NCBI RefSeq assembly: GCF_036170895.1
Contig: NZ_CP108036.1
Span: 434,001-498,000, forward strand
Direction: 5' to 3'
Source of the DNA: Streptomyces erythrochromogenes
GTDB lineage: Bacteria; Actinomycetota; Actinomycetes; Streptomycetales; Streptomycetaceae
Length of the DNA stretch: 64,000 nucleotides
Below are positions 18,900 to 26,282 of the stretch, piece after piece; positions within the stretch are counted from its first letter, which is position 1; each line of letters begins with the position of its first letter. The position numbers and the translations under genes are program-made. Under the pieces are notes generated by a model that was not told the DNA's origin, ran no database searches, and saw only the letters and a program-made list of their open reading frames with translations.

Positions 18900-19919
18900 C
18901 TAGCCGTAGACGGAGCGGTAGTACGCCGCCGCGCCCGGGTGGAGGGGGACCTGGCCCGTGGAAATGGCGAAGCGCGGCTCCAGGCGGGCGCCCGCCGTCA
19001 CCTCACGCAGGAGGTCGCGCCACCGGTCGAAGAGCACCCGCAGCAGTTCCCGTACGGCGCCCTCCTGCACGTCCGTGCGGGCCAGGAGGTAGTTGCCGAC
19101 GCCGATGGTGCCCACCGGTTCCGTCAGCCCGTACACCCCGGCCGGCAGGGTGACCGCCGTGTAGACGGGGGCGTAGCGTGCCCGCAGCGGGCCCACGTAG
19201 GCGTCCAGCGGCAGGAACCGCAGGGGCAGCTCGCGCGCCAGCGCGGCCAGGGCGGGCGTGGGCACGCCCCCGGACCAGAACAGCGCGTCGACCGTGCCCT
19301 CGCGCAGCGCCGTCACCGACGCGGCGAGGCCCAGCGGCCGCTCGTCGGCCGGTGCGGCGGCGCCGGCCGGTCCGGCCGCCCGCAGGACCCGCTGGGCGAC
19401 CACCCGTACCCCCGATCCCGTCGCACCGGCGGCGACCGGGCGTCCGGCGAGGTCCGTCACCGCGCGCACCGGCCCGTCCGCCGGGACGACGAGGTGCGTG
19501 TAGTTGACGTAGACGCGGGCCAGTGCCGTCACCGCGGCGGGCCTGGAGAAGGAGTCGCGCCCCAGCACGGCGTCCTCGGCGGCGTCCGCCATGGCCAGGG
19601 CCAGCTCCGCGGAGCCCTCGTCGAGGCTGCGCAGGTTGTTCACGCTCGCCGCGGTGCTCACGGGGATGATCTCCAGCGGCAGATCGCTCGCGCCGACGGC
19701 GAGCGCCAGGGCCTTGCCGAAGGCGTTGTACGGGCCGCCCTCCGGGCCCGTCGCGAGCCGGAGCCGCCGTACGGGGCCGGAGCCCCCCGAGCATCCGCCG
19801 AGCGAACCCGCGGCGGCGGCGAGCCCGGCGCCCAGCACGGCGCGGCGCGACGGTCCGTTCAACGACCGGCCTCCGGAAGTGTCGTCGGGTGAGCGGGGTG
19901 GCCCACCATCATGCGGCAC
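18900..19919 (-). CDS. TAXI-family TRAP-type substrate-binding lipoprotein
   Basis: A 339-residue exported protein. After a polar leader comes SRRAVLGAGLAAAAGSLGGCSGG, with twin arginines and a lipobox whose cysteine is near residue 43, so a lipid-anchored (perhaps Tat-exported) protein is expected. The mature part matches the TAXI family: TGPEGGPYNAFGKALA at the start, TAASVNNLRSL, ELALAMADAAEDAV, and near the end AVTLPAGVYGLTEPVGTIGVGNYLLA. TAXI proteins deliver glutamate or other carboxylates to TRAP membrane subunits. No TRAP membrane gene lies beside it, so it is an orphan here. The first ATG at 19919 was kept; a start nearer the arginine pair is possible. Confidence 0.82.
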   Translation of the reverse strand: MPHDGGPPRSPDDTSGGRSLNGPSRRAVLGAGLAAAAGSLGGCSGGSGPVRRLRLATGPEGGPYNAFGKALALAVGASDLPLEIIPVSTAASVNNLRSLDEGSAELALAMADAAEDAVLGRDSFSRPAAVTALARVYVNYTHLVVPADGPVRAVTDLAGRPVAAGATGSGVRVVAQRVLRAAGPAGAAAPADERPLGLAASVTALREGTVDALFWSGGVPTPALAALARELPLRFLPLDAYVGPLRARYAPVYTAVTLPAGVYGLTEPVGTIGVGNYLLARTDVQEGAVRELLRVLFDRWRDLLREVTAGARLEPRFAISTGQVPLHPGAAAYYRSVYG

Positions 19920-19965
19920 GCACCACCACCCGTGCGCGGGGGCGGCACCCCTCTAGTGTCGGCCC

Positions 19966-20841
19966 ATGCGCTTCCATCACGTCGACGTGTTCACCGACCG
20001 CCCCTACAGCGGCAACGGCCTCGCGGTGTTCCCCGACGCGGCCGGTCTCACCGGGCCCCAGATGCTGGCGGTCACCCGGGAACTGCGGCACTTCGAGTCC
20101 GTGTTCCTGGTCCGCGACGAACCGGCCGAGGGCACCTGGCGGGCCCGCGTCTTCGACCTCGCCGGGGAACTGGACTTCGCCGGACATCCCCTCGTCGGCG
20201 CCGCCGCGGTCCTGCACGACCTGCACGGCGGGGGCGCCGATCGCGGGGCCTGGACGCTGCGGCTGCCGGCCCGGACGGTGGAGGTCGCCACCCGGCGCCG
20301 CGGGCCGGGCCGGTACGCGAGCCTCCTCGACCAGGGTCCCGCCGTATTCCTCGGCCGCCCCGACCCGAGCGGTCTCGCGGCGCTGTTCGGCCTCGAACCG
20401 GGGGACCTGGACCCCGGCCTGCCGCCGGAGGTCCTCTCCACCGGCCTGCGCTACCTGGTGCTCCCCGTCCGCGGCGACGCGCTGGCCCGTGCCCGCGTGG
20501 TCGCGCCGCTCGACGTGCCGCTGGCCCGCCTCGGCGCCGAGTTCGCGTACGTCCTGGACGCGGCGGCGGCGGAGGGACGGCACTGGACCAACGACGGGCT
20601 CGTCGAGGACGTCGCCACCGGCAGCGGCGCCGGCTGCGGCGCCGCGTACCTGCGCCGGCACGGCCGTACCGGCGACGGCGAACAGTGGGTCCTGCGGCAG
20701 GGGCGCTTCACCGGGCGCCCCAGCGCGATGGCCGTCAGCGCCGACGGCCGCGGCGCGGACGTCCGCGCCGTGCGGGTCGGCGGCGAGGTCGCCTTCGTCG
20801 CCGAGGGCCGCCTCCGCGAGCTCCCGGATCCCGGACGCTGA
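19966..20841 (+). CDS. PhzF-family isomerase/epimerase-like protein
   Basis: A 291-residue soluble protein of the PhzF / diaminopimelate-epimerase-like fold. It begins with the family signature FHHVDVFTDRPYSGNGLAVF and has the catalytic glutamate region RELRHFESVFLV. Further family blocks are GELDFAGHPLVGAAAVL in the first half and EDVATGSGAGCGAAYLRRHG in the second. PhzF isomerises a dihydro-hydroxyanthranilate in phenazine synthesis, but most homologues, including isolated ones like this, have unknown substrates. No other phenazine genes are nearby. It starts 46 bases from the divergent TAXI gene and is followed by the promoter region of the cyclodipeptide locus. Confidence 0.88.
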   Translation: MRFHHVDVFTDRPYSGNGLAVFPDAAGLTGPQMLAVTRELRHFESVFLVRDEPAEGTWRARVFDLAGELDFAGHPLVGAAAVLHDLHGGGADRGAWTLRLPARTVEVATRRRGPGRYASLLDQGPAVFLGRPDPSGLAALFGLEPGDLDPGLPPEVLSTGLRYLVLPVRGDALARARVVAPLDVPLARLGAEFAYVLDAAAAEGRHWTNDGLVEDVATGSGAGCGAAYLRRHGRTGDGEQWVLRQGRFTGRPSAMAVSADGRGADVRAVRVGGEVAFVAEGRLRELPDPGR

Positions 20842-20947
20842 CCCGCCGAGCTCGACTGTGAAGACCTGATGAACACTCACCGTATGGACGAGTACCAGGT
20901 CGGCGCCGTCGCGGCACCCGTCCGGGCCCGGGAAAGATGCCCAGGTC

Positions 20948-20972
20948 AACTGGTCTGTCCGACAGATGAGTT
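20948..20972. promoter_or_regulatory. 25-bp imperfect palindrome upstream of cyclodipeptide synthase gene
   Basis: Arms AACT-N2-TCTGTC and GACAGA-N2-AGTT around one central base; 10 of 12 pairs match. It lies 115-139 bases before the CDPS start in a region less GC-rich than its surroundings. Size and symmetry suit a dimeric repressor of TetR type, but no regulator gene adjoins. A weaker inverted pair, ATGGAA/TTCCAT, lies around 20987-21020. There is no T-run, so it is unlikely to be a terminator. Confidence 0.55.
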
Positions 20973-21086
20973 ACTACCCAGAAGACATGGAACGTCGCTC
21001 AGAGTTCGGGTACCTTCCATCACGTCGCCGCCACACCCGGGGCACAGGGCCCCACGGGACTTGCGGCGCAAAGGACCCGACCCCTG

Positions 21087-21794
21087 TTGACGACAGCAAT
21101 CGAAGTCTTCACAGTCCGGCCATACACCCCGCACTGCCAGGTGATCAACGATGAAGGCGATCACGCCGTCATCGGCATCTCGCCTGGCAACAGCTATTTC
21201 TCAGCACAGCGCGTCCTAGACCTCGCCCAGTGGGGCATGCGCAACTTCGCGCAGGTCGACCTCATTTACACCGACATGCATGTCGCGGAGATGTACGAGG
21301 CCCTCGGATACGGCGAGGACGAAGCACGCCGCAAGGCGGTGAAGAACCTGCGCGGAGTCCGCGCCAAGGTCAACAACGCCGCCGCCGAAGCCGACCCCAC
21401 CGGCGTCCGCCTCCGGGCCCGTCCGATGTCGTCCCTCACCGACATCCCGGCGTACCGGAGCCTCCACAACCACCTGAACAATCTGCTCGACATCGACCCG
21501 GAGTTCCGCGAGACCTGCAACTCCCTTGTCGACGTGTTCCTCTCATCGAAGGTGCTGAACGGGAAGGCTGCCACCCCCCGTCAGCGCGAGGTCTGCCTGG
21601 AGTACGTCTGCGCCGAGGCGCCGCTGTTCCTGGACACGCCCGCCATCCTGGGCGTGCCGTCCTCCCTCAACTGCTACCACCAGCTCCTGCCCATGGCGGA
21701 ACTGCTCTACTCGCGCGGCTCGGGGCTTCGCGCCTCACGCAACCAGGGCCACGCCATCATCACCCCCGCCGAAGGAGACTCCGATGCCCACTGA
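21087..21794 (+). CDS. tRNA-dependent cyclodipeptide synthase, Rv2275-like
   Basis: A 235-residue enzyme that joins two amino acids from aminoacyl-tRNAs into a diketopiperazine. The covalent nucleophile is Ser32 in [10 protein letters not shown]. Other active-site residues are Tyr173 and Glu177 ([11 protein letters not shown]) and Tyr197 (SLNCYHQ). Spacing from serine to Glu (145) and Glu to Tyr (20) equals that of Rv2275 (Ser88, Glu233, Tyr253), the M. tuberculosis cyclo(Tyr-Tyr) synthase, as I recall it. Long stretches, such as [18 protein letters not shown] and [14 protein letters not shown], look almost the same. The N-terminal extension of Rv2275 is absent. TTG 21087 is chosen because no ATG or GTG occurs in frame between the stop at 20967 and this point. 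It overlaps the P450 gene by 11 bases. Cyclo(Tyr-Tyr) as product is inferred. Confidence 0.93.
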   Translation: MTTAIEVFTVRPYTPHCQVINDEGDHAVIGISPGNSYFSAQRVLDLAQWGMRNFAQVDLIYTDMHVAEMYEALGYGEDEARRKAVKNLRGVRAKVNNAAAEADPTGVRLRARPMSSLTDIPAYRSLHNHLNNLLDIDPEFRETCNSLVDVFLSSKVLNGKAATPRQREVCLEYVCAEAPLFLDTPAILGVPSSLNCYHQLLPMAELLYSRGSGLRASRNQGHAIITPAEGDSDAH

Positions 21795-22968
21795 CACCCT
21801 CCTCGACTTCCCGTTCTCCGCACGCGGCGACCAACTCCCGGCCGAGGTCGCGCAGTTGCGCGACGAGCCGGTCAAGCGTGTCCGCACGATAGCCGGTGAC
21901 GAGGCCTGGCTGGTCTCGTCCTATTCACTCTGCAAGCAGGTCCTCGAAGATCCGCGGTTCAGCCTGAAGGACACCTCGGCCCCCGGCGTGCCCCGGCAGT
22001 ACGCGCTGACGATCCCGCCCGAGGTCGTCAACAACATGGGCAACATCACCGGCGCCGGCCTGCGCAAGGCCGTGCTCAAGGCGATCAACCCGAAGACCGG
22101 CGACCTCACCGGCTGGATGCGCGACCAGGCGAACAGCCTCGTCGACGGCCTCCTGCGCAGCGGCGCGCCGGTGGACCTGCGCGGCCGGTTCACCAACCCG
22201 TACGCGGAGAACCTCCACTGCCGCATCCTCGGCATCCCGGAGGCCGACGCCCCGCAGCTGGCCGCCAGCCTCGACATCGCGTTCATGAACTCGGCCTGCC
22301 CCGTCACGGGCGCCAAGCTCAACTGGGACCGCGACATGGCCTACATGGTGGAGCGGCTCGACGACCCGGCCACGGTCGGCCTGATGGCCGAGCTCGCCGC
22401 GCTGCGCGAGGACCCCGACTACGCGCACCTGACGGACGAGATGCTGGCGGTCGTCGGCGTCACGCTGTTCGGCGCCGGCGTCATCTCGACCATGGGCTTC
22501 CTGACGATGGCGATCGTCTCGCTCCTGCAGAACCCCGACGTGTGGGAGCAGCTGCGCAAGGCTCCGGAGAAGATCCCGGCCGCCGTGGACGAGCTCCTGC
22601 GGGTGAACCTGTCGATCGCCGACGGGCTGCCGCGGCTCGCGCTGGAGGACGTCACCCTCGGCGACGTCGAGGTCAAGAAGGGCGAGCTGCTGCTCGTCCT
22701 GGTCGAGGCCGCCAACACCGACCCGGCCGTGTACTCCGACCCGCACGTCTTCGACATCGACCGCGCGAACGCCGGTACGCACCTGTCGTTCGGCGGCGGG
22801 CCGCACTACTGCCCGGCCACCGCCCTCGGCAAGCGGCACACGGAGATCGCCATCGAGGTCCTGCTGGAGAAGATGCCCAACCTCCAGCTGGCCGTGCCCT
22901 TCGACCAGCTCGTCTGGCGCACCCGTTTCATGAAGCGCCTGCCGGAGCGGCTCCCCGTCCTCTGGTAG
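21784..22968 (+). CDS. Cytochrome P450, CYP121-like (mycocyclosin synthase homologue)
   Basis: A 394-residue P450 starting inside the end of the CDPS gene, after GAAGGAG. The haem cysteine is Cys343 in [13 protein letters not shown]. It matches CYP121 of M. tuberculosis almost end to end: FPFSARGD at residue 9, [24 protein letters not shown]-like NWDRD at 180, FGAGVIST at 229, and the identical C-terminus ERLPVLW. CYP121 cross-links the two tyrosines of cyclo(Tyr-Tyr) to mycocyclosin. Pocket residues Asn85, Phe168, Trp182, Thr229 and Ser237 of CYP121 are kept here as Asn84, Phe167, Trp181, Thr227 and Ser235. Five others differ: Met62 to Leu61, Val78 to Ile77, Phe280 to Ile278, Gln385 to Met383 and Arg386 to Lys384. 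No ferredoxin gene is beside it. Confidence 0.94.
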   Translation: MPTDTLLDFPFSARGDQLPAEVAQLRDEPVKRVRTIAGDEAWLVSSYSLCKQVLEDPRFSLKDTSAPGVPRQYALTIPPEVVNNMGNITGAGLRKAVLKAINPKTGDLTGWMRDQANSLVDGLLRSGAPVDLRGRFTNPYAENLHCRILGIPEADAPQLAASLDIAFMNSACPVTGAKLNWDRDMAYMVERLDDPATVGLMAELAALREDPDYAHLTDEMLAVVGVTLFGAGVISTMGFLTMAIVSLLQNPDVWEQLRKAPEKIPAAVDELLRVNLSIADGLPRLALEDVTLGDVEVKKGELLLVLVEAANTDPAVYSDPHVFDIDRANAGTHLSFGGGPHYCPATALGKRHTEIAIEVLLEKMPNLQLAVPFDQLVWRTRFMKRLPERLPVLW

Positions 22969-23004
22969 CGGCGCCGGCGCGCGGCGGCGCGCCCGCACCG
23001 TGAA

Positions 23005-23041
23005 GACGGCCCCGGCCGGGGGGAATCCGGCCGGGGTCGTC
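23005..23041 (+). terminator. Terminator hairpin after the CDPS-P450 operon
   Basis: GAC-N2-CCCCGGCCGG and CCGGCCGGGG-N2-GTC around a seven-base loop, starting 37 bases after the P450 stop. It marks the end of a two-gene operon. Confidence 0.75.
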
Positions 23042-23080
23042 CCCGTGCGCACGGGGGGGCGTACGGGGGTACTGGCGGGG

Positions 23081-23116
23081 GCGGGTGCGGGTGCGGGTGC
23101 GGGTGCGGGTGCGGGC
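23081..23116. repeat. Hexanucleotide tandem repeat (GCGGGT)6
   Basis: Six consecutive copies of GCGGGT, the last ending in C, in the non-coding gap just beyond the end of the alpha/beta hydrolase gene. Related GATGCG units recur inside that gene's 5' end at about 23965-23990, where they encode an Ala-Ser run. Confidence 0.85.
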
Positions 23117-23133
23117 GGCCGGTGCGGGCGGGT

Positions 23134-23994
23134 TCATCCCAGGAACGCCGAGGCGGCCGCCGCGAACCGGTCGGCGTCGTCCAGCCAGGGGTAGTGGCCC
23201 GCTCCCCGCTGGACGACGAGCGTGGCGTCGGGGAAGAGCTCCGCGCATGCGGCTACCGACCCGGGCGGGCTGTTCAGGTCGAACTCTCCGGCGAGCAGGA
23301 GGACCGGGGCGCTCAGGGCGGCGAGACCCGCGCGGGTGGCCTCCGGATCGAAGGCACCCTCGGCTCCGAAGAGCGCGACGGCCTCCGGGTTGTCGGGGCT
23401 GCCCGCCGCGTGGTGACGCCGCGCCTCGGCGTCCCAACGACCGTAGAAGAAGGGGCCGATGGCGTCGCGGTCGCCGCCGCTGCCCGCGATGAGCGCCTCC
23501 AGCGCGGCGAAGGCCGCCGGGAACCACGGTTCGTGCGCCCGCAGCCGGGCGAGTTCCCGCCGGGTGTCCCCCGTGATCACCACGCCGACGGCCCGGGTGC
23601 CCGGGGTGATCAGGGCGAGCCTGCCGATGCGGTCCGGGTACCGGGCCGCGTACTGCATCGCGGGGTTCGCCCCGGCGGAGTGGCCGAGCAGGTCGATCCG
23701 GCCGAGGCCGAGATGCGCCCGCAGGGCCTCGATGTCGTCGACGAGACGGTCACTGCGGTAGGACGAGGTGTCCTGCGGAACCTCGGAGCGGCCGGTGCCG
23801 CGCAGGTCCAGGACGATCAGGCGGCGGTGGGCGGACAGGCCGCCGAGGTCGCCGAGGTAGGCGGAGTCCGCGGGGCCTCCCGGGACGCAGACGAGCGGGT
23901 CGCCGCTGCCGTGGGTGCGGTAGGCGAGGCGGGTTCCGTCGGGCGCGGTGAACGATGCGGCTGAGGATGCGGATGCGGATGCGGGTGCGGTCAT
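23134..23994 (-). CDS. Alpha/beta hydrolase
   Basis: A 286-residue hydrolase. ATG 23994 is used; ATG 24015 is in frame but lies within the palindrome at 24014. A low-complexity Ala-Ser leader precedes the fold. The oxyanion region is VCVPGGPADSAYLG, the nucleophile elbow is DLLGHSAGANP with serine near residue 109, the acid is in LLLAGEFDLNSPP, and the histidine is in GAGHYPWLDD. It resembles proline-iminopeptidase/epoxide-hydrolase type enzymes, with the substrate unknown. It is divergent from a small HTH regulator across a shared palindromic site, so control by that regulator is likely. Confidence 0.85.
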   Translation of the reverse strand: MTAPASASASSAASFTAPDGTRLAYRTHGSGDPLVCVPGGPADSAYLGDLGGLSAHRRLIVLDLRGTGRSEVPQDTSSYRSDRLVDDIEALRAHLGLGRIDLLGHSAGANPAMQYAARYPDRIGRLALITPGTRAVGVVITGDTRRELARLRAHEPWFPAAFAALEALIAGSGGDRDAIGPFFYGRWDAEARRHHAAGSPDNPEAVALFGAEGAFDPEATRAGLAALSAPVLLLAGEFDLNSPPGSVAACAELFPDATLVVQRGAGHYPWLDDADRFAAAASAFLG

Positions 23995-24013
23995 GGGGCG
24001 GATCCTGGCATTC

Positions 24014-24039
24014 ATAACCAGGTTGTACAACCGGGTTAT
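24014..24039. promoter_or_regulatory. 26-bp near-perfect palindrome between divergent hydrolase and HTH genes
   Basis: ATAACC-N-GGTTGT meets ACAACC-N-GGTTAT; only the two N positions fail to pair. A further half-site, TATAACC, occurs at 24061-24067. Lying between the divergent starts, it is a strong operator candidate for the HTH protein encoded at 24088. Confidence 0.7.
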
Positions 24040-24087
24040 GGCAGTGCGGCCCTCCGGGTGTATAACCGAGTCGTGGAAGGAAACGGA

Positions 24088-24699
24088 GTGCGGCACGGGC
24101 CCGGGGCGCTGACCGAGGAACAAGCGGCGCGGATGCTCGCCGGCATGAACGACGTCATCCGTGCGGGCGAGGAGATGCGTCGGCTGCGCACCGAGATGAT
24201 CAAGCTGTTCGCCGGTTTCGGCTGGACGCAGGACAAGATCGCCCGGATCACGGAGATGAGCCAGCCCGCCGTCTCCAAGCAGATGACGCGGTTCGCGGCC
24301 GACGATCCGCTGCCGCGGCTGGGACTCACCCTCGACCAGCGCGACGCCGCATGGCTCGAAGGACGCCTGTGGGCGCTTGCGGAGGAGGTCGCCGAGGCCC
24401 TGGACGCAGCGCGCTGCGCCCGCTTCGTCGGCGCCCTCGCCAGGGGACGGAAGCACTTCACGCCCGAGAGCACCGACGAGCTGCGGCGCCTCCTCGAAGC
24501 GGACCTGAGGCTCGGCGCCGCCGAACTGCCCGCCGCCTTCCGGGCCGCGTACGACGAGATCAGCCGCGGCCTCGACACCGACCCGAAGACGGCCGCCGCC
24601 GGGTCCGGCCCGAAGTCGGACTCGGCCCCGGCCCCGGCGTCGGTGCGCCGGACCGTCGCCCGCCAGCTCCAGCGCGACCGCCTCAGGGGCGAAGCCTGA
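24088..24699 (+). CDS. Helix-turn-helix DNA-binding regulator
   Basis: About 203 residues from GTG 24088, which has GGAAGGAAAC just upstream; in-frame GTGs at 24058 and 24073 lack a ribosome site. The N-terminal third contains a sigma-like/antitoxin-like helix-turn-helix: LFAGFGWTQDKIARITEMSQPAVSKQMTRF, near residues 40-70. The middle is helical, and the tail is a Pro/Ala/Ser-rich linker ending in basic residues. I do not recognise the family beyond the HTH. Its gene is divergent from the alpha/beta hydrolase, and the palindrome between them is likely its own binding site. Confidence 0.7.
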   Translation: MRHGPGALTEEQAARMLAGMNDVIRAGEEMRRLRTEMIKLFAGFGWTQDKIARITEMSQPAVSKQMTRFAADDPLPRLGLTLDQRDAAWLEGRLWALAEEVAEALDAARCARFVGALARGRKHFTPESTDELRRLLEADLRLGAAELPAAFRAAYDEISRGLDTDPKTAAAGSGPKSDSAPAPASVRRTVARQLQRDRLRGEA

Positions 24700-24724
24700 G
24701 CACGAGCGGGCACCCCTCCCCCAC

Positions 24725-24758
24725 CTGAGAGCAAGCGCTCGTGAGCGCTTGCTCTCAG
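24725..24758 (+). terminator. Perfect 16-bp-stem hairpin after the HTH gene
   Basis: CTGAGAGCAAGCGCTC, loop GT, GAGCGCTTGCTCTCAG: every base pairs. It lies 26 bases after the HTH stop codon. A terminator is likely, though the two-base loop makes a DNA-level palindrome (protein-binding site) also possible. Confidence 0.65.
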
Positions 24759-24896
24759 CCGTTCCGCCTTCCTCCGCCACCCGCGCCGGACCGGTGCTTC
24801 CCCTGCGTTCGATTCGCCCCTCCCGTCCGGTTGCGGACCGGTGTCCTGCACCGGACGGCCGTCCTGTCAGGCCTGGGCAACGGCGCCCCACGCGGG

Positions 24897-25257
24897 AGCT
24901 GCAGCAACCACAACAACCCGGGCTGCACCTCGCCGGAGCAGGTCAACGCCGCCACGATCAGCGACGTCACCACCCTGCGCAGGGCGAGCACCTGCGCCCT
25001 GACCATCACGGGCGGCACCGAGACGGGACACGCTTTCCGGCACCTACAGCCACTGGAACGGATACAAGATCGACTTCAGTCCGACCAGCTGTGTGGGCAA
25101 CCACATCACCGGCTCCTTCACGAGGATCGCCAACCGCGGCGACGGTGCGGCACGTTACCGGTCCAGTGCGGGCAACGTGTACGCACGTGAGGGCAACCAC
25201 TGGGACGTCACCTTCTGCGGGGGCAGCGCGGCCTGCACGAAGGCGGCCAGAGCCTGA
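24897..25257 (+). pseudogene. Frameshifted remnant of a secreted actinobacterial protein
   Basis: From 24900 one frame reads CSNHNNPGCTSPEQVNAATI and on to ITGGTETGHA. At about 25035 an extra T shifts the sense to another frame, which continues SGTYSHWNGYKIDFSPTSCVG, ITGSFTRIANRGDGAARY and EGNHWDVTFCGG before a TGA at 25255. Read together the two frames make one coherent cysteine-rich domain with a His/Tyr-rich centre faintly like M15-type peptidases. No start codon with ribosome site or signal peptide precedes it, so the N-terminus is also lost. It is probably inactive. Confidence 0.7.
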
Positions 25258-25275
25258 GCGACGGTCGCGCCGGCG

Positions 25276-25304
25276 GGGCGGGGCGTGAGCGACGCGCCCC
25301 GCCC
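25276..25304. terminator. GC-rich hairpin between convergent pseudogene and phosphotransferase gene
   Basis: GGGCGGGGCG pairs with CGCCCCGCCC around a nine-base loop, 20 bases before the end of the minus-strand phosphotransferase gene. Confidence 0.6.
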
Positions 25305-25323
25305 TGCGGCTCCCCACGGCCCG

Positions 25324-26238
25324 TCAGCGCTCCGCCAGCACCTCCCGGATCACGTGCCGGGCGTTGCGCGCCATCGTCGGATTCGTCGTGCGGTAGTAGG
25401 GCAGGGCGTTCACGGCCTGGGAGAGCGTCCGGCCGCGGCCGCGGATCCAGGTCGCGTCGTCCACGCCGAGCGTCTCGCGGAAGACCCCCCTCGCACCGGC
25501 GGGCAGCAGGTTCCACGCCGGGAACAGGTCGCACGCGGGGTCCCCCACCCCCATGCACCCGAAGTCGATGACCGAGGTCAGCCGTCCGCCGTCCACCAGC
25601 ACGTTGCCCGGCATCAGGTCACCGTGCAGCCAGACCGGCGGCCCGTCCCACCCCGGGGCCCGCAACGCTTCCTCCCATACGGCCGTCAGCGCATCGCAGT
25701 CGACGCCCTCCTCCGGAATCAGCCGCAGTTCCGCGATCGCCGCCCGGGTCGGCGCGTCCAGCGCGGCGACGGGCCCGCCACGGTAGGCCTGCGGCGCCCC
25801 CGGCAGGGCGATGCCCCGCATCGCCTCCACGAAGGCGGCCAGGTCCCGGGCCAGGCCCAGGGCCTCGGGCTCGCCCAGCGCGCCCGCCTCGGGGTTCGCG
25901 CCCGCCAGCCACCGGTAGACCGACCACTGCCACGGATACCCCTCGGCGGGTTCGCCGGCCCCCAGTACCTCCGGAACGGCCGTCGGCAGCCGGGGGGCGA
26001 GGCGGGGCAGCCAGTTCCGTTCCGTTGCGATGTCCTCGGCACCGCCTGCGAGCAGGGGCAGCCGTACGACCTTGTCCTCACCCAGCCGGAACATGGCGTT
26101 GACCGTGCCGCCGGAAGGGAACCTCTCCACGCGCATCCCCGCCCACTGCGGGAACTGCGCGGCGAGCAGCCGCCGTACGAGGCCTTCGTCGACGGGGTGC
26201 TGCCCGGGGTGCATCTGTCCTGTGATCACGACCGCCAT
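25324..26238 (-). CDS. Aminoglycoside phosphotransferase (APH) family protein
   Basis: About 304 residues, kinase-like fold. The catalytic loop is VWLHGDLMPGNVLV near residue 203 and the metal-binding motif is SVIDFGCMGVGDPACDL. The nucleotide-lobe lysine is probably in EDKVVRLPL. Such proteins phosphorylate small hydroxyl compounds. Only some confer aminoglycoside resistance, and this subgroup, common in Streptomyces, has no proven substrate. ATG 26238 is used; ATG 26214 with AGGA just upstream is an alternative. It is divergent from the propeller-amidohydrolase gene across a 34-bp palindrome. Confidence 0.82.
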   Translation of the reverse strand: MAVVITGQMHPGQHPVDEGLVRRLLAAQFPQWAGMRVERFPSGGTVNAMFRLGEDKVVRLPLLAGGAEDIATERNWLPRLAPRLPTAVPEVLGAGEPAEGYPWQWSVYRWLAGANPEAGALGEPEALGLARDLAAFVEAMRGIALPGAPQAYRGGPVAALDAPTRAAIAELRLIPEEGVDCDALTAVWEEALRAPGWDGPPVWLHGDLMPGNVLVDGGRLTSVIDFGCMGVGDPACDLFPAWNLLPAGARGVFRETLGVDDATWIRGRGRTLSQAVNALPYYRTTNPTMARNARHVIREVLAER

Positions 26239-26282
26239 CCGACCGCCGAAGACGGCCCCGGTCAAACGGTTTGTTCCGACCG

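Noticed and set aside
19966..20841. Treating PhzF as part of the CDPS cluster
   Set aside because: It is separated by 245 bases with a separate promoter region and palindrome, and PhzF-like genes are common and isolated in Streptomyces; no link is shown.
20869..21090. Possible small plus-strand ORF (73 residues) in the CDPS leader
   Set aside because: No ribosome site, no family character, and it crosses the palindrome and promoter area; more likely leader sequence.
20946..21164. Minus-strand 72-residue ORF with a CPGCG motif overlapping the CDPS start
   Set aside because: Antisense to the CDPS N-terminus, with no ribosome site and no support for a regulator.
23081..23116. Tandem GCGGGT repeats considered as a CRISPR or iteron array
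   Set aside because: Units are contiguous, six bases long and have no spacers; no cas or rep gene is present. It is a microsatellite.
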